64,000 nt of DNA from an uncultured Oscillospiraceae bacterium. Its GTDB lineage: Bacteria > Bacillota > Clostridia > Oscillospirales > Ruminococcaceae. The notes beneath the pieces are model-generated. The model did no database searches and had not been told where the DNA came from. It worked only from the letters and a program-made list of their open reading frames with translations. This document shows positions 40,606-49,402 of this stretch, piece by piece. Location of the stretch: NCBI GenBank assembly GCA_910579175.1, contig CAJTTB010000007.1:62001-126000 (forward strand), in the 5' to 3' direction. Position 1 is the first letter of the stretch. Every line of letters starts with the position of its first letter. Both the position numbers and the translations under genes were made by a program.

Positions 40606-42579
40606 TTAATCTATCATTTTGGTAAAGTCCGCTTCGGAAAGAATGGAAATACCCAAATCCTTTGCCTTTTTCAATTTACTTCCAGCTGCTTCCCCTGCCA
40701 ATAGATAATTTGTCTTTTTGGAAATACTAGTGGAAACCTTTCCACCATTCTTTTCTATTATATCTTTTGCTTGATTTCTTGTAAAGTTATTTAATGTACC
40801 TGTTATCACAAATGTAAGATTTTCAAACCGATTTCCGCTAATTTTTGACTGATGTACCATATGAACACCAGCTGTTTGCAATCGCTCAATTAATTTTTTT
40901 GTTTGAGGCAACTGAAAAAAAGACACAATATTTTGTGCCATGACTTCCCCGATGCCGTCAATTGCAGCAATCTCTTCTGCATCTGCCTGTATTATCTGTT
41001 CAATCGAAGGATAGTATCTGCACAACAGCTCAGAACCCTTTTTCCCAATATTGCGAATACCAAAACCAAATAACAATTGAGAAAGGTCATTATTTTTCGA
41101 TTGTTCAATTGAATGGAGTAAATTATCGGCTGATTTTTCCCCCATTCGTTCTAATTCCAACAAGTCTTCTCTTTTTAAATAATATAAGTCTGCTGTTGTC
41201 TCAATCAATTGATGTTGTACCAATAACTCTACAATAGCAGGACCTAAACCATCAATGTTCATAGCATCTCTTGAAGCGAAATGAATGATATTTTTTAATT
41301 GTGTCGCTGGGCAAAATGGATTGACACACCGCAAAGCAGCTTCTCCATTCTCTTTTACCGCTTTGGTGGAACAGGCAGGACAGATATCTGGAATGATATA
41401 TGGTTGTGAATCCGGTTCATGCTGTATCGACGCAATCACTTCTGGAATGATATCCCCTGCTTTGCGAATTTTGATGATATCACCCAAACGAATATCCTTT
41501 TGCGTGATGTAATCTTGATTGTGCAGCACCGCACGACTAACGGAAGAACCCGCCAATAAAACCGGCTCAAATACTGCTGTTGGAGTCAATACTCCCGTGC
41601 GACCAACACTGATTTCAATATCCAACAATTTGCTTTGTTTTTCTTCTGGAGGATATTTAAAAGCAACCGCCCATTTGGGGTATTTCGCAGTATACCCGAT
41701 AAGTTCTCGGTCTGCCAAACGATTGACCTTGATAACAGCACCATCTAAATCAAAGGGAAGCTGCATTCTGCGCTGTTGAATTTGCTCGATTTCTTCAATC
41801 GCCTCTTCGATGGATTGACAGGTGCGATATTGCGGAGATACAGGAAATCCCAATTGCTGTAAAAACTGCAATCCCTGATCGTGATAATCAATGGTTATCC
41901 CTTGTATTTGCTGAATATTAAATACAAAAATATCCAGCTTTCTTTGGGCTGTAATGCTGGCATTTTTTTGGCGCAAAGAGCCTGCTGCCGCATTGCGGGG
42001 ATTTTTAAAGGGGACTTCCTCTCTCAATTCCTGCTCTTTGACCAGTTGCGTAAATACGTCCTTTGACATATATACTTCCCCACGAACCTCTAAAAATGGA
42101 ATGTTTTCAGTCAATTTTTTGGGTATCGACGAAATCGTCCATAAATTTTGAGTGACGTCCTCTCCGACAAATCCATCACCTCTGGTGGATCCTCTTGTAA
42201 ATAGTCCATTTTGATATTCTAAAGAAACGGATAAACCATCAATTTTGGTTTCTACAACATATTGTGGTTGTACAATTTTTTGGATTCGCTCGTCAAAAGC
42301 TCGTATATCTTCTAACTCAAACACATCTTGTAGGCTGCCCATCTGCACTGTATGCTCTACCTTTGTAAATAAGGTAGAAGACTGCCCACCCACCTTTTGT
42401 GTGGGAGAATCCTCTGTAATATATTGCGGATATTCACCCTCTAATCGCTTTAACTCATTCATCAATATGTCGTACTCGTAATCTGTAATAGATGGTCTGT
42501 CTTGATTGTAATACTCATCAGCATAAATTTCAATCTGTTCTCTTAATTGCTGTATTTTTTGTAATACATCTTCACTCAT
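40606..42579 (-). CDS. ligA: NAD-dependent DNA ligase
   Basis: This 657-residue LigA seals nicks using NAD+. It contains the Ia domain, the adenylation motif TKIDG with the AMP-accepting K112, an OB fold, a four-cysteine zinc finger (CPAC and CVNPFC), helix-hairpin-helix repeats, and a C-terminal BRCT domain (about 583-655). The start MSEDVLQKI has AGGTGA upstream, so the longer in-frame reading of 16 extra codons is not used. It is the first gene of the ligA-gatCAB operon. Confidence 0.96.
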   Translation of the reverse strand: MSEDVLQKIQQLREQIEIYADEYYNQDRPSITDYEYDILMNELKRLEGEYPQYITEDSPTQKVGGQSSTLFTKVEHTVQMGSLQDVFELEDIRAFDERIQKIVQPQYVVETKIDGLSVSLEYQNGLFTRGSTRGDGFVGEDVTQNLWTISSIPKKLTENIPFLEVRGEVYMSKDVFTQLVKEQELREEVPFKNPRNAAAGSLRQKNASITAQRKLDIFVFNIQQIQGITIDYHDQGLQFLQQLGFPVSPQYRTCQSIEEAIEEIEQIQQRRMQLPFDLDGAVIKVNRLADRELIGYTAKYPKWAVAFKYPPEEKQSKLLDIEISVGRTGVLTPTAVFEPVLLAGSSVSRAVLHNQDYITQKDIRLGDIIKIRKAGDIIPEVIASIQHEPDSQPYIIPDICPACSTKAVKENGEAALRCVNPFCPATQLKNIIHFASRDAMNIDGLGPAIVELLVQHQLIETTADLYYLKREDLLELERMGEKSADNLLHSIEQSKNNDLSQLLFGFGIRNIGKKGSELLCRYYPSIEQIIQADAEEIAAIDGIGEVMAQNIVSFFQLPQTKKLIERLQTAGVHMVHQSKISGNRFENLTFVITGTLNNFTRNQAKDIIEKNGGKVSTSISKKTNYLLAGEAAGSKLKKAKDLGISILSEADFTKMID

Positions 42580-42606
42580 TATTTCACCTACCAATTGATA
42601 AACTGA

Positions 42607-42641
42607 GAAAAAGTTCTTGTACTGCAATGCAGTACAAGAAC
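42607..42641 (-). terminator. Hairpin terminator between the GNAT gene and ligA
   Basis: A 13-base-pair perfect stem (42613-42625 with 42629-42641) with a three-base loop is followed by five T on the minus strand. It closes the HAD-GNAT transcript about 30 bases before the ligA start codon. Confidence 0.8.
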
Positions 42642-42741
42642 AAATTCATTGTACTTTATTTTATTGTTATTATATCACGATATGGAAATAAAATGCAATA
42701 TATTCTTTGTTTTCTCTTTTGCACCGTTCATGGTTCATTCT

Positions 42742-43287
42742 TCAAATTGTGGAATAAACTAAAATCGATGATTCAACATTTAATTTGGCATATACATAGG
42801 TGTCTTTCCAAATCGGTTTTTTATTTTCATCTTTCCAGAAATATACATTTTTTCTAAAGTGAGCTTCCCGTTGAAATCCCAAGGTTTCAAGTAATTTCCA
42901 TGAATTCTGATTGTTTGGATCACATTCGGCATAGATTCTATGTATCCCATTTAAAAACGCTTGGTCAACGAGCGCTTTACAGCTTTCAGTGGCATAACCT
43001 GCTCCCCAATAATTTCGATTCAATACATATCCCATTTCCAGTGTTTCAAATTCACGTTTTCCCAGATATACATTACCAATCATCTTGTGAGAATCTTTTA
43101 ACTCGATTGCAATCATTTCCTCTGTTTGAATACGCCACTCAAGATTTTCTTTTGCTTCATCAAAAGTCAGTGGTTTATATGGTTCATATTGCACAACTTC
43201 TATATCGGATAAATATTCAAATAAGTCCTGTAAATCTTCTTTCTGATATCTTCTTAAAAGCAATCTTTCTGTCTCTAATATGCTCAT
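42742..43287 (-). CDS. GNAT acetyltransferase, RimJ/RimL type
   Basis: This 181-residue acetyltransferase begins LETERLLLRRYQKEDLQDLFEY (paraphrased opening), has VLNRNYWGAGYATESCKALV for acetyl-CoA binding, and ends with DPNNQNSWKLLETLGF and a DTYVYA strand. It belongs with protein or small-molecule N-acetyltransferases of the RimJ/RimL group. It starts 11 bases after the HAD gene and is co-transcribed with it. The substrate is unknown. Confidence 0.8.
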   Translation of the reverse strand: MSILETERLLLRRYQKEDLQDLFEYLSDIEVVQYEPYKPLTFDEAKENLEWRIQTEEMIAIELKDSHKMIGNVYLGKREFETLEMGYVLNRNYWGAGYATESCKALVDQAFLNGIHRIYAECDPNNQNSWKLLETLGFQREAHFRKNVYFWKDENKKPIWKDTYVYAKLNVESSILVYSTI

Positions 43288-43298
43288 ATGATGCTCTC

Positions 43299-44099
43299 CT
43301 AATCTTCTAAAAATTTTAATTTCTCTGCCAATTCTCCCAAATTCTTAAAAATATAATCTGGTTGAATCTGAGAGTTTTCTAAATCTGATAAACTGGTTTC
43401 TCCAGTCAGTACCAAAATAGAGGTAATATTAGCATTGATACCCACTGCGATATCAGTGTATAGTCGGTCGCCCACCATTGCAATTTCATCAAAGGGAATT
43501 TGAAGTTTATTGGATACAGCCTGTATGATTGACCGATTGGGCTTCCCTATTACCACATCTGGCTTTCTATTCGTACACGCTTCTACAAAGGCAATGACAC
43601 CGCCAATATCTGGCATATATCCCCCTTCAATTGGACAATTCAAATCGGGATGTGTGGCAACAAAGGGCTTGGCTGTACGTACAAAGTCACAGAGTTTCCA
43701 TAATTTTTCATAGGTTAAACTGGTGTCAAATCCCAATACTGCAATATCTGGATCGTACTCTGTAAGCAGAATATTGGATTGTAAAAATTCCTGTTTTAAA
43801 GAATCGGTTCCCACCAAATAAACCTTTTGATTGGGATATTGTTTTTGAAGATAATGTATGGTTGCCTCCCCAGATGTCATAATTTTTTCTGGTGGAAACA
43901 AAAATCCCATTTTTTCTAACTTTTCCAAATAATGATAACTGTTTTTTGAAGAATTATTGGTTAAAAATAAAAAGTCTCTTCCCTTTAGTTGGGCGATGGT
44001 ATCTACAAATTGTTTGGAACCCTCTAACAATTGATCACCCAGATAAAAGGTTCCATCCATATCTAATAAAAATAATTTGATATGATTTAAATCTTTCAT
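43299..44099 (-). CDS. HAD-IIA sugar/nucleotide phosphatase (NagD/AraL-like)
   Basis: This 266-residue HAD phosphatase has the nucleophile motif LLDMDGTFYLGD, motif II LFLTNNSSKN, motif III VIGKPN and motif IV MVGDRLYTDIAVG. A C2-type cap occupies the middle. This matches the NagD/AraL/4-nitrophenylphosphatase group, which hydrolyses small phosphates, sometimes as housecleaning enzymes. I chose the ATG at 44099, which has AGGAGTG upstream. It pairs with the GNAT gene. Confidence 0.86.
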   Translation of the reverse strand: MKDLNHIKLFLLDMDGTFYLGDQLLEGSKQFVDTIAQLKGRDFLFLTNNSSKNSYHYLEKLEKMGFLFPPEKIMTSGEATIHYLQKQYPNQKVYLVGTDSLKQEFLQSNILLTEYDPDIAVLGFDTSLTYEKLWKLCDFVRTAKPFVATHPDLNCPIEGGYMPDIGGVIAFVEACTNRKPDVVIGKPNRSIIQAVSNKLQIPFDEIAMVGDRLYTDIAVGINANITSILVLTGETSLSDLENSQIQPDYIFKNLGELAEKLKFLED

Positions 44100-44120
44100 G
44101 TAAATCACTCCTCTATGTGA

Positions 44121-44150
44121 ATAAAAAAAGAGCGCTGAAAAGCACCCTTT
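44121..44150 (-). terminator. Terminator after the DUF624 gene
   Basis: AGGGTGCT and AGCGCTCT pair with two G-U positions on the minus strand and are followed by seven T. Confidence 0.65.
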
Positions 44151-44155
44151 CTAAG

Positions 44156-44986
44156 TTATTGAATCGTTTTTCCCTTTTTGACAGATGGACTGGGAGCCAC
44201 TTGCTTTTCTTGTGTTCCAATATCTTCAAAGATAACGTCATCCTCGTCATCTTCATCAAAGTAATAGACATCTGGACGGCGTTCGCCAGTCTGATTATAA
44301 TAGGGCTGAATGATATATTTCTCAATATATTGATAGGAATTGAATACCACGATAAAGCCATAGGTGGAAAAATATAAAACAATTCCAATTAAAAGTGAAA
44401 ATACAAAAAAATAACAGCAAGCAAATGTGAATACCAATGTAAAAAACAACGTGCATAAATTGGTTTTGATTCCCAGGATACTCAATAAAAACGCATTGCG
44501 CAACATATCTTTTAATTTCATATCAAGCGTTGGTATCATCAAAAAAATATAATAGTTTAGCATAATACCTAAAAAAGCAATCAATACCACCAAAAACAAA
44601 GGAATATAAAAAATCATATTGGTGGCAGCCTGATGAGAATAGAACATAAAAGAAACAACAATTAACACAAAGGCAACTGCGTCAATGATACTCATGATAA
44701 GACCTTGTTTCCAATTTTTCTTAAAGGCTTCTACAAAGTCTGACCACAAAAACACCGGTTTTTCATTTGCAAAATCCCGCAATACTTTAGACATGGCTGC
44801 GATTGCCGGTCCAATGGTAACAACTGGGATACAAAACAACACAAAGATGAGATTGAGTGTCACTAGTTTCCAAAATTTTCTAAAATATAATTCAAAAAAG
44901 AAAAAAATACGCTTTTTTTCAGGAGCATTTTTGTCAACTCCCCTTCCAGGTTTGGAATAATCAAACAATCCAAAAAAACCCGCCAT
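44156..44986 (-). CDS. DUF624 (YesL-like) membrane protein
   Basis: This 276-residue protein has five or six membrane segments between about 36 and 222, and a charged C-terminal tail rich in Asp/Glu (near 238-255). The GPAIAAMSKVLRDFA segment and the following W-DF-AFKKNWKQG are the DUF624 hallmark. YesL proteins often accompany sugar ABC systems, but none is seen here. The N-terminus starts MAGFFGLFDYSKPGRGV, also typical. Function is unknown. Confidence 0.8.
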   Translation of the reverse strand: MAGFFGLFDYSKPGRGVDKNAPEKKRIFFFFELYFRKFWKLVTLNLIFVLFCIPVVTIGPAIAAMSKVLRDFANEKPVFLWSDFVEAFKKNWKQGLIMSIIDAVAFVLIVVSFMFYSHQAATNMIFYIPLFLVVLIAFLGIMLNYYIFLMIPTLDMKLKDMLRNAFLLSILGIKTNLCTLFFTLVFTFACCYFFVFSLLIGIVLYFSTYGFIVVFNSYQYIEKYIIQPYYNQTGERRPDVYYFDEDDEDDVIFEDIGTQEKQVAPSPSVKKGKTIQ

Positions 44987-45013
44987 GTTACTTCCCTTCC
45001 ATTCTTATACTAG

Positions 45014-45676
45014 CTACTGAATTTGAAAGAGACCTGCAAATAAAAAGGTCAACAATCCTTCTAACAGCGCTGAAATTAAAATAAATATCAGTAAAATAAA
45101 ATGCTTTAACAAATACAAACGAAAAGCAGCTTTTGAAATCTGTATACTTCCCTTTAAAAATAATGACGCCAATGTATTGGATAACCGAATGGATTCTCTG
45201 GCGGATAACACCAGCGAAAAAATAGAAATAATAGCACTGGGTATCATCAATAATGCGCTGTATCCAATTCCTGCAATCCCATAATTGAGATATAAATAAC
45301 CGATGCTGCTTCCAATTCCCAGCCCCTTCACAAATGGAACCAATAATGTAAATGGCTGTCCAATAGCACTAAATCCACATAAAAAGGTGATCGCAAAAAA
45401 TAACCCCGAAGAAACAAAGGAATTGCAAATTGTTAAAAACACAGATTGATTTAACTTGTCACGTATGTAGACATCTTGAATACTGGCAAGATTTTTTAAA
45501 AGACTGGTATTATCCTCTTTTAATAAAACAGAGCCATACATCATACCCAGTATAAATAAAAACAACAATAAGTAAAAAATATTCTGTTTTTGAAACAAAA
45601 CTGAATGCTTTTTAATCGGTTTCTTTATCACAGAATTATCCAGAGATATCTCTTGTTCTAGTTCGCTTGTCCGCAT
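45014..45676 (-). CDS. spoIIM: SpoIIM-family membrane protein
   Basis: This 220-residue membrane protein has about five segments. The central FLCGFSAIGQPFTLLVPFVKGLGIGSS pattern, shortened here, and the C-terminal ARESIRLS match SpoIIM, which assembles with SpoIID and SpoIIP to drive engulfment during sporulation. I chose the ATG at 45676, with TAGGAA nine bases upstream; two earlier in-frame ATGs lack a site. The paralogous stage II M-like family also exists outside sporulation, so the function is likely but not certain. SpoIID and SpoIIP are not adjacent. Confidence 0.8.
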   Translation of the reverse strand: MRTSELEQEISLDNSVIKKPIKKHSVLFQKQNIFYLLLFLFILGMMYGSVLLKEDNTSLLKNLASIQDVYIRDKLNQSVFLTICNSFVSSGLFFAITFLCGFSAIGQPFTLLVPFVKGLGIGSSIGYLYLNYGIAGIGYSALLMIPSAIISIFSLVLSARESIRLSNTLASLFLKGSIQISKAAFRLYLLKHFILLIFILISALLEGLLTFLFAGLFQIQ

Positions 45677-45750
45677 ATATATCATTCCTATCATAATATT
45701 TTATGATCATATATATGTTACAAAACTATAAATAATGCTTAGAAGTTTCT

Positions 45751-46551
45751 CTATTTGGTCAACTCATATGCTCGTTTTGTACAAGCTTCACAGGCTTCCC
45801 ATACAATCTTTTCCAAGTGATTGGAACGAAAAGACTGCAGTCCTGCTATTGTAGTTCCACCTTTGGAGGAAACCATTTCAATTAGTTGATCTAACGAATT
45901 ACCAGATTGGGTCATCATATTAGCAGCACCGATAAGCGTCTGAGAAAACAGCTCTAAGGCTACCTGCTCTTTGATACCATGTTCTGTTGCATATTGGATA
46001 AAGTATTTGGTGATTTCATAAATATATGCCGGTGTACTGCCACTAACAGAGATAACTTCATTCATACAATCCTCTGAAATGATGGCGATTGTTCCAGAAA
46101 CTTCAAAGATATGACAGACAAATTGAAATTCATCTTCAGCAGTGGGCAAAATTTTTGACAAGGCAGTTGCACCATATCCCAATAACAGTGGCGTATTGGG
46201 CATTACCCGGACGATTTTTGCATCGACTTGCAATTGTTCTTTTAAATAATTGGAAGAAATTCCTGCTGCAATAGAAACCAATACGATATTTGGATTGGAA
46301 ATCATACCCGCTTTTATCTGTGGCAGAATGGTATCAAATTGTTGTGGTTTCACTGCTAAAAATAAATAATCAGCCTCAATCACCAATTCTTCAATACTTT
46401 TTGTAGCAATTACGCCCAAATCCACAATCTTCTGCATTTTTTCCTCATCAATGTCATAGGCTAAAATGGTATCCTGCGACTGTGGTAAATACCCTTTTAT
46501 GATTGCAGTCGCCATATTTCCAGCGCCAATAAATCCGATTTTCACGGTCAA
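45751..46551 (-). CDS. proC: Pyrroline-5-carboxylate reductase
   Basis: This 266-residue enzyme reduces P5C to proline. The Rossmann motif GFIGAGNMATAII, the RVMPNTPLLLGYGATALS segment and the C-terminal VSSKGGTTIAGL motif are complete. Its start overlaps the stop of the radical SAM gene (ATGA, four bases), so the two are translationally coupled. That arrangement may be just operon packing. Confidence 0.94.
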   Translation of the reverse strand: MTVKIGFIGAGNMATAIIKGYLPQSQDTILAYDIDEEKMQKIVDLGVIATKSIEELVIEADYLFLAVKPQQFDTILPQIKAGMISNPNIVLVSIAAGISSNYLKEQLQVDAKIVRVMPNTPLLLGYGATALSKILPTAEDEFQFVCHIFEVSGTIAIISEDCMNEVISVSGSTPAYIYEITKYFIQYATEHGIKEQVALELFSQTLIGAANMMTQSGNSLDQLIEMVSSKGGTTIAGLQSFRSNHLEKIVWEACEACTKRAYELTK

Positions 46552-47960
46552 TCATTCCCTTCTTGTTGTAATAAAATAGCAGCTTTCATCATAATTGCAC
46601 ATTCTAAGCGCTTTTTCTCCAAATCACAGGAAATTTTATGCGGTTTTAAGACGTTTCCCGCATATTGTAAATTGTTTGCATTACAGCCCCCACTACAGTA
46701 AAACTTTGCCCAACAGTGTTTACAATCTTCTTTTGTATAGATATTGGCTCTAGAAAAATAATCCTTTTTCTGAAAATCTACCGATAAATCGTGAACGCTT
46801 CCCATCTTCCATTCTTCCATTCCCACAAATTGATGACAGGGATATACATCGCCTTCTGGGGTTACTGCCACATATTCATTTCCACAGCCACAACCGCGCA
46901 GTCTTTTAATCGCGCATGGACCTTGATCCAAATCAATCATAAAGTGGAAAAAATTAAAGCCCTGCTGATTGGTTTTTCGTTCAATCAGTTTGATTGCCAA
47001 ATCCTCATACTCTTGATAGATTTTGGGCAACTCCTTTTCTGTGATGGCATAATCAGCAGTATCAGGAGATACCACTGGCTCTACAGATACTTGGTCAAAT
47101 CCCAAATCGTGAATATGAAATACATCTTTAGAAAAGTCTAAATTGTACTTGGTAAAGGTTCCTCTCACATAATATTGATTGTGGCTGTCATCGTTTTTCA
47201 TTCTCTCTTTTACTAATTTTTGATATTTCGGAACAATGATGTCATAACTCCCCTTTTGATTGGAAGTTGGGCGGATAAAATCGTTGATTTCTTTTCTTCC
47301 ATCCAAAGATAAAACAACATTCGACATTTCTTTGTTAATATAATCTATCTTTTCGTCATCCAATAGGATTCCATTGGTAGTAATGGTAAAACGGAAGTTT
47401 TTTTGATATTCTTTTTCTTTGCTTCTAGCATAAGCCACAACAGATTTTACAACATCAAAATTCATGGTGGGTTCCCCGCCAAAGAAGTCCAGTTCTAAAT
47501 TTTTTCTGCCAGCGGAGTGTTTTAATAGAAAATCGATTGCCTTTTTTCCAACCTCTTCACTGAGTAGTGCGCGATGTCCGCCGTATTCTCCTGTGGAAGC
47601 AAAACAGTACTTACATCTTAGATTACAGTCGTGCGCGACATGCAAACACATCGCCTTGATGGGAGATGCTACCATCATATTGGCATATTGCTCGTAGTCA
47701 TCGGCAGAAAACAACGTGTCATTTTGATACAACTGTAAAATTTCTTCATATGCATCACAAATTTCCTGCTTTTCATAGGACTGCTGATATATTTGATAAA
47801 ACTGCTCGAGTAGCTCTGGTGTCGGTGTTGTCTTTAAATTACCCTTATCATCCATCAATTCATCTAACATTTGAAAAACCAAATCATCTACAACATGAAT
47901 CGCGCCACTATTTACATCCAATACAATATTAATTTGATTTAATCGATATTTATGAACCAT
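46548..47960 (-). CDS. scfB: Radical SAM thioether maturase of the SCIFF peptide
   Basis: This 470-residue enzyme has an N-terminal precursor-binding (RRE-like) region beginning MVHKYRLNQINIVLDVNSGAIHV (shortened). The radical SAM motif CNLRCKYCF comes next, then GGEPTMNF, and a C-terminal SPASM/twitch domain with cysteine groups CGCG, PCHQF, CKHCWAKFYCSGGC and a final SCDLEKKRLEC. It installs cysteine-to-acceptor thioether links (ranthipeptide class, non-alpha carbon) on the Cys-rich peptide encoded 125 bases upstream. A 17-base-pair hairpin lies between the two genes. The downstream neighbour is proC, by four-base overlap. Confidence 0.92.
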   Translation of the reverse strand: MVHKYRLNQINIVLDVNSGAIHVVDDLVFQMLDELMDDKGNLKTTPTPELLEQFYQIYQQSYEKQEICDAYEEILQLYQNDTLFSADDYEQYANMMVASPIKAMCLHVAHDCNLRCKYCFASTGEYGGHRALLSEEVGKKAIDFLLKHSAGRKNLELDFFGGEPTMNFDVVKSVVAYARSKEKEYQKNFRFTITTNGILLDDEKIDYINKEMSNVVLSLDGRKEINDFIRPTSNQKGSYDIIVPKYQKLVKERMKNDDSHNQYYVRGTFTKYNLDFSKDVFHIHDLGFDQVSVEPVVSPDTADYAITEKELPKIYQEYEDLAIKLIERKTNQQGFNFFHFMIDLDQGPCAIKRLRGCGCGNEYVAVTPEGDVYPCHQFVGMEEWKMGSVHDLSVDFQKKDYFSRANIYTKEDCKHCWAKFYCSGGCNANNLQYAGNVLKPHKISCDLEKKRLECAIMMKAAILLQQEGND

Positions 47961-48012
47961 ATCATATCCCTCTTATCCTGTTGTTATATTTTGTTTATGG
48001 TATACTTCTTAC

Positions 48013-48051
48013 AAAAATGAAAGGGACATCGCAAATGTCCCTTTCATTTTT
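48013..48051 (-). terminator. Hairpin between scfA and scfB (terminator or attenuator)
   Basis: The arms 48013-48029 and 48035-48051 pair perfectly over 17 bases with a five-base loop, and a T-run ends the stem on the minus strand. Partial termination here would give more precursor than maturase. Confidence 0.8.
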
Positions 48052-48085
48052 GTATTCTCAATCTCAATTGATATTCTCTGCAAAA

Positions 48086-48223
48086 TTATTTCTCACATTT
48101 TTGATTTGCTACTGTACAAGAAGTTTTACAAGCGGATTGACAGGAAGCCTGACATTCTCCACAGCCACCTTTTGCAGCAGATTTTTTTAAGTTTGCAGTA
48201 TTTAACGTTTTAATATGTTTCAT
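48086..48223 (-). CDS. scfA: SCIFF ranthipeptide precursor
   Basis: This 45-residue peptide starts MKHIKTLNTANLKKSAAKGG and then carries six cysteines at positions 21, 24, 28, 32, 36 and 43, with threonine or serine acceptors between them. It is the 'six cysteines in forty-five residues' family conserved across Clostridia. The first 20 residues are the leader recognised by the maturase, and the rest is the core. The start is fixed by GAAAGGAG eight bases upstream. The cognate radical SAM enzyme lies downstream. In other Clostridia ranthipeptides have been linked to quorum sensing and metabolism control. Confidence 0.93.
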   Translation of the reverse strand: MKHIKTLNTANLKKSAAKGGCGECQASCQSACKTSCTVANQKCEK

Positions 48224-48337
48224 ATCAAATGCTCCTTTCTGTGTTTTTCTGATGATAACATACTGATAGATATTCACAAAGCGCCTATTGTTGACCTGAT
48301 AAGCGTTCACATCTTCTAGTGTCATTCTCATACCGAT

Positions 48338-48366
48338 AGTATAACACAAACTTCTATTTTTGACAA
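48338..48366 (-). promoter_or_regulatory. Promoter of scfA
   Basis: TTGTCA and TATACT are separated by 17 bases on the minus strand, about 115 bases before the scfA start codon. Confidence 0.6.
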
Positions 48367-48404
48367 CCTTAACACACCATTTAATAGAATTTGCATCCCT
48401 TATA

Positions 48405-48830
48405 TTAGCGTTTTGTTTTTCTTTTTTTTGGCTTAATGAAATAGGTTGCTCCAATAGACGAAATAATTACAACAATATATTTTACAAAACTCATGATGGT
48501 AATAGGTTCTCTGAAAAATAAAATATTTAAGACGATTAAAATGAGACAAAATAAAACTCCACTTACTGCGCCCATCACGAACTTTTCTTTGCGAAATGCC
48601 ATTGCTGTCAACAATCCTGATACAAAGCTGCCCAATGCCAAACTGATGAGTGAAAAAACACTGACAAGTGCTGGGATATCCACCCTAGAAACAACAATAG
48701 AAGCAAGCAATAAGCATAAAACTGTAACAATGATTCCAGCAGGAATACAAATCACAAATGGAAACCATTGTTGATAGAGTTTATTTTTTTGTTGTGTATT
48801 TTGAGATGTCGTTGTACTATCAGTCTGCAT
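48405..48830 (-). CDS. TIGR04086 family membrane protein
   Basis: This 141-residue protein has four membrane segments (roughly 22-45, 55-75, 80-105, 110-130), a polar head and a basic tail. The SLALGSFVSGLLTA segment and its position next to the SCIFF locus and yajC match the TIGR04086 family, which is repeatedly found beside SCIFF genes. Its role is unknown; export or immunity for the modified peptide is possible but unproven. Confidence 0.75.
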   Translation of the reverse strand: MQTDSTTTSQNTQQKNKLYQQWFPFVICIPAGIIVTVLCLLLASIVVSRVDIPALVSVFSLISLALGSFVSGLLTAMAFRKEKFVMGAVSGVLFCLILIVLNILFFREPITIMSFVKYIVVIISSIGATYFIKPKKRKTKR

Positions 48831-48887
48831 AAACTTTCCCCCCAGAAATAAGTTCTATTGATAAAGTTTATTCTAAAATAACATTGA

Positions 48888-49184
48888 TTATGCGTCCGCA
48901 TCGTCATGAATCGTTTCATTTGACTGAATTGCCCAACGCTTGATTCTAATCTTATTTCTCTCTCCCGCAGTCTCGATGACTACATTATCTTCTTTTAAAC
49001 TGACAACCAATCCAATAATTCCACCGATTGTAATGACTTCATCGCCCACTTGAATATTATTTCTCATCTTTTGGGTTTCCTTATCTTTCTTCTTCTGTGG
49101 ACGAATCAGAATGAAATACATCACCACAAAGATTAATACCAAAGGTAAAAAACTCACTAGCATTGCCAATGTATCTTGACTCAT
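48888..49184 (-). CDS. yajC: Preprotein translocase subunit YajC
   Basis: This 98-residue protein has one N-terminal membrane segment (about 8-26), then YFILIRPQKKKDKETQKM and the GDEVITIGGIIG motif, both diagnostic of YajC. It associates with SecDF-YidC at the translocon. secD and secF are not next to it. GGAGGTG lies close to the start codon. It is transcribed divergently from pheA. Confidence 0.93.
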   Translation of the reverse strand: MSQDTLAMLVSFLPLVLIFVVMYFILIRPQKKKDKETQKMRNNIQVGDEVITIGGIIGLVVSLKEDNVVIETAGERNKIRIKRWAIQSNETIHDDADA

Positions 49185-49333
49185 AGATAAAACACCTCCA
49201 ATTAATCATTTACACCTTTGCCAATCCATGGCGAAAAGGTATTGATATTTATTATACACAGATTCTAAAGCGATTTCAATCTTTATTTTCAAACTTTTAT
49301 GATTTGTTTATAATTATTATCACAAAATCCGTT

Positions 49334-49362
49334 TTGAAAATTCCAAATTGATATGTTATACT
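49334..49362 (+). promoter_or_regulatory. Promoter of pheA
   Basis: TTGAAA and TATACT are separated by 17 bases, about 40 bases before the start codon. I saw no T-box or leader-peptide attenuator. Confidence 0.6.
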
Positions 49363-49402
49363 ACAAGTAAATAAAATAGACATGGAAAGGATTTGGATAA
49401 CC

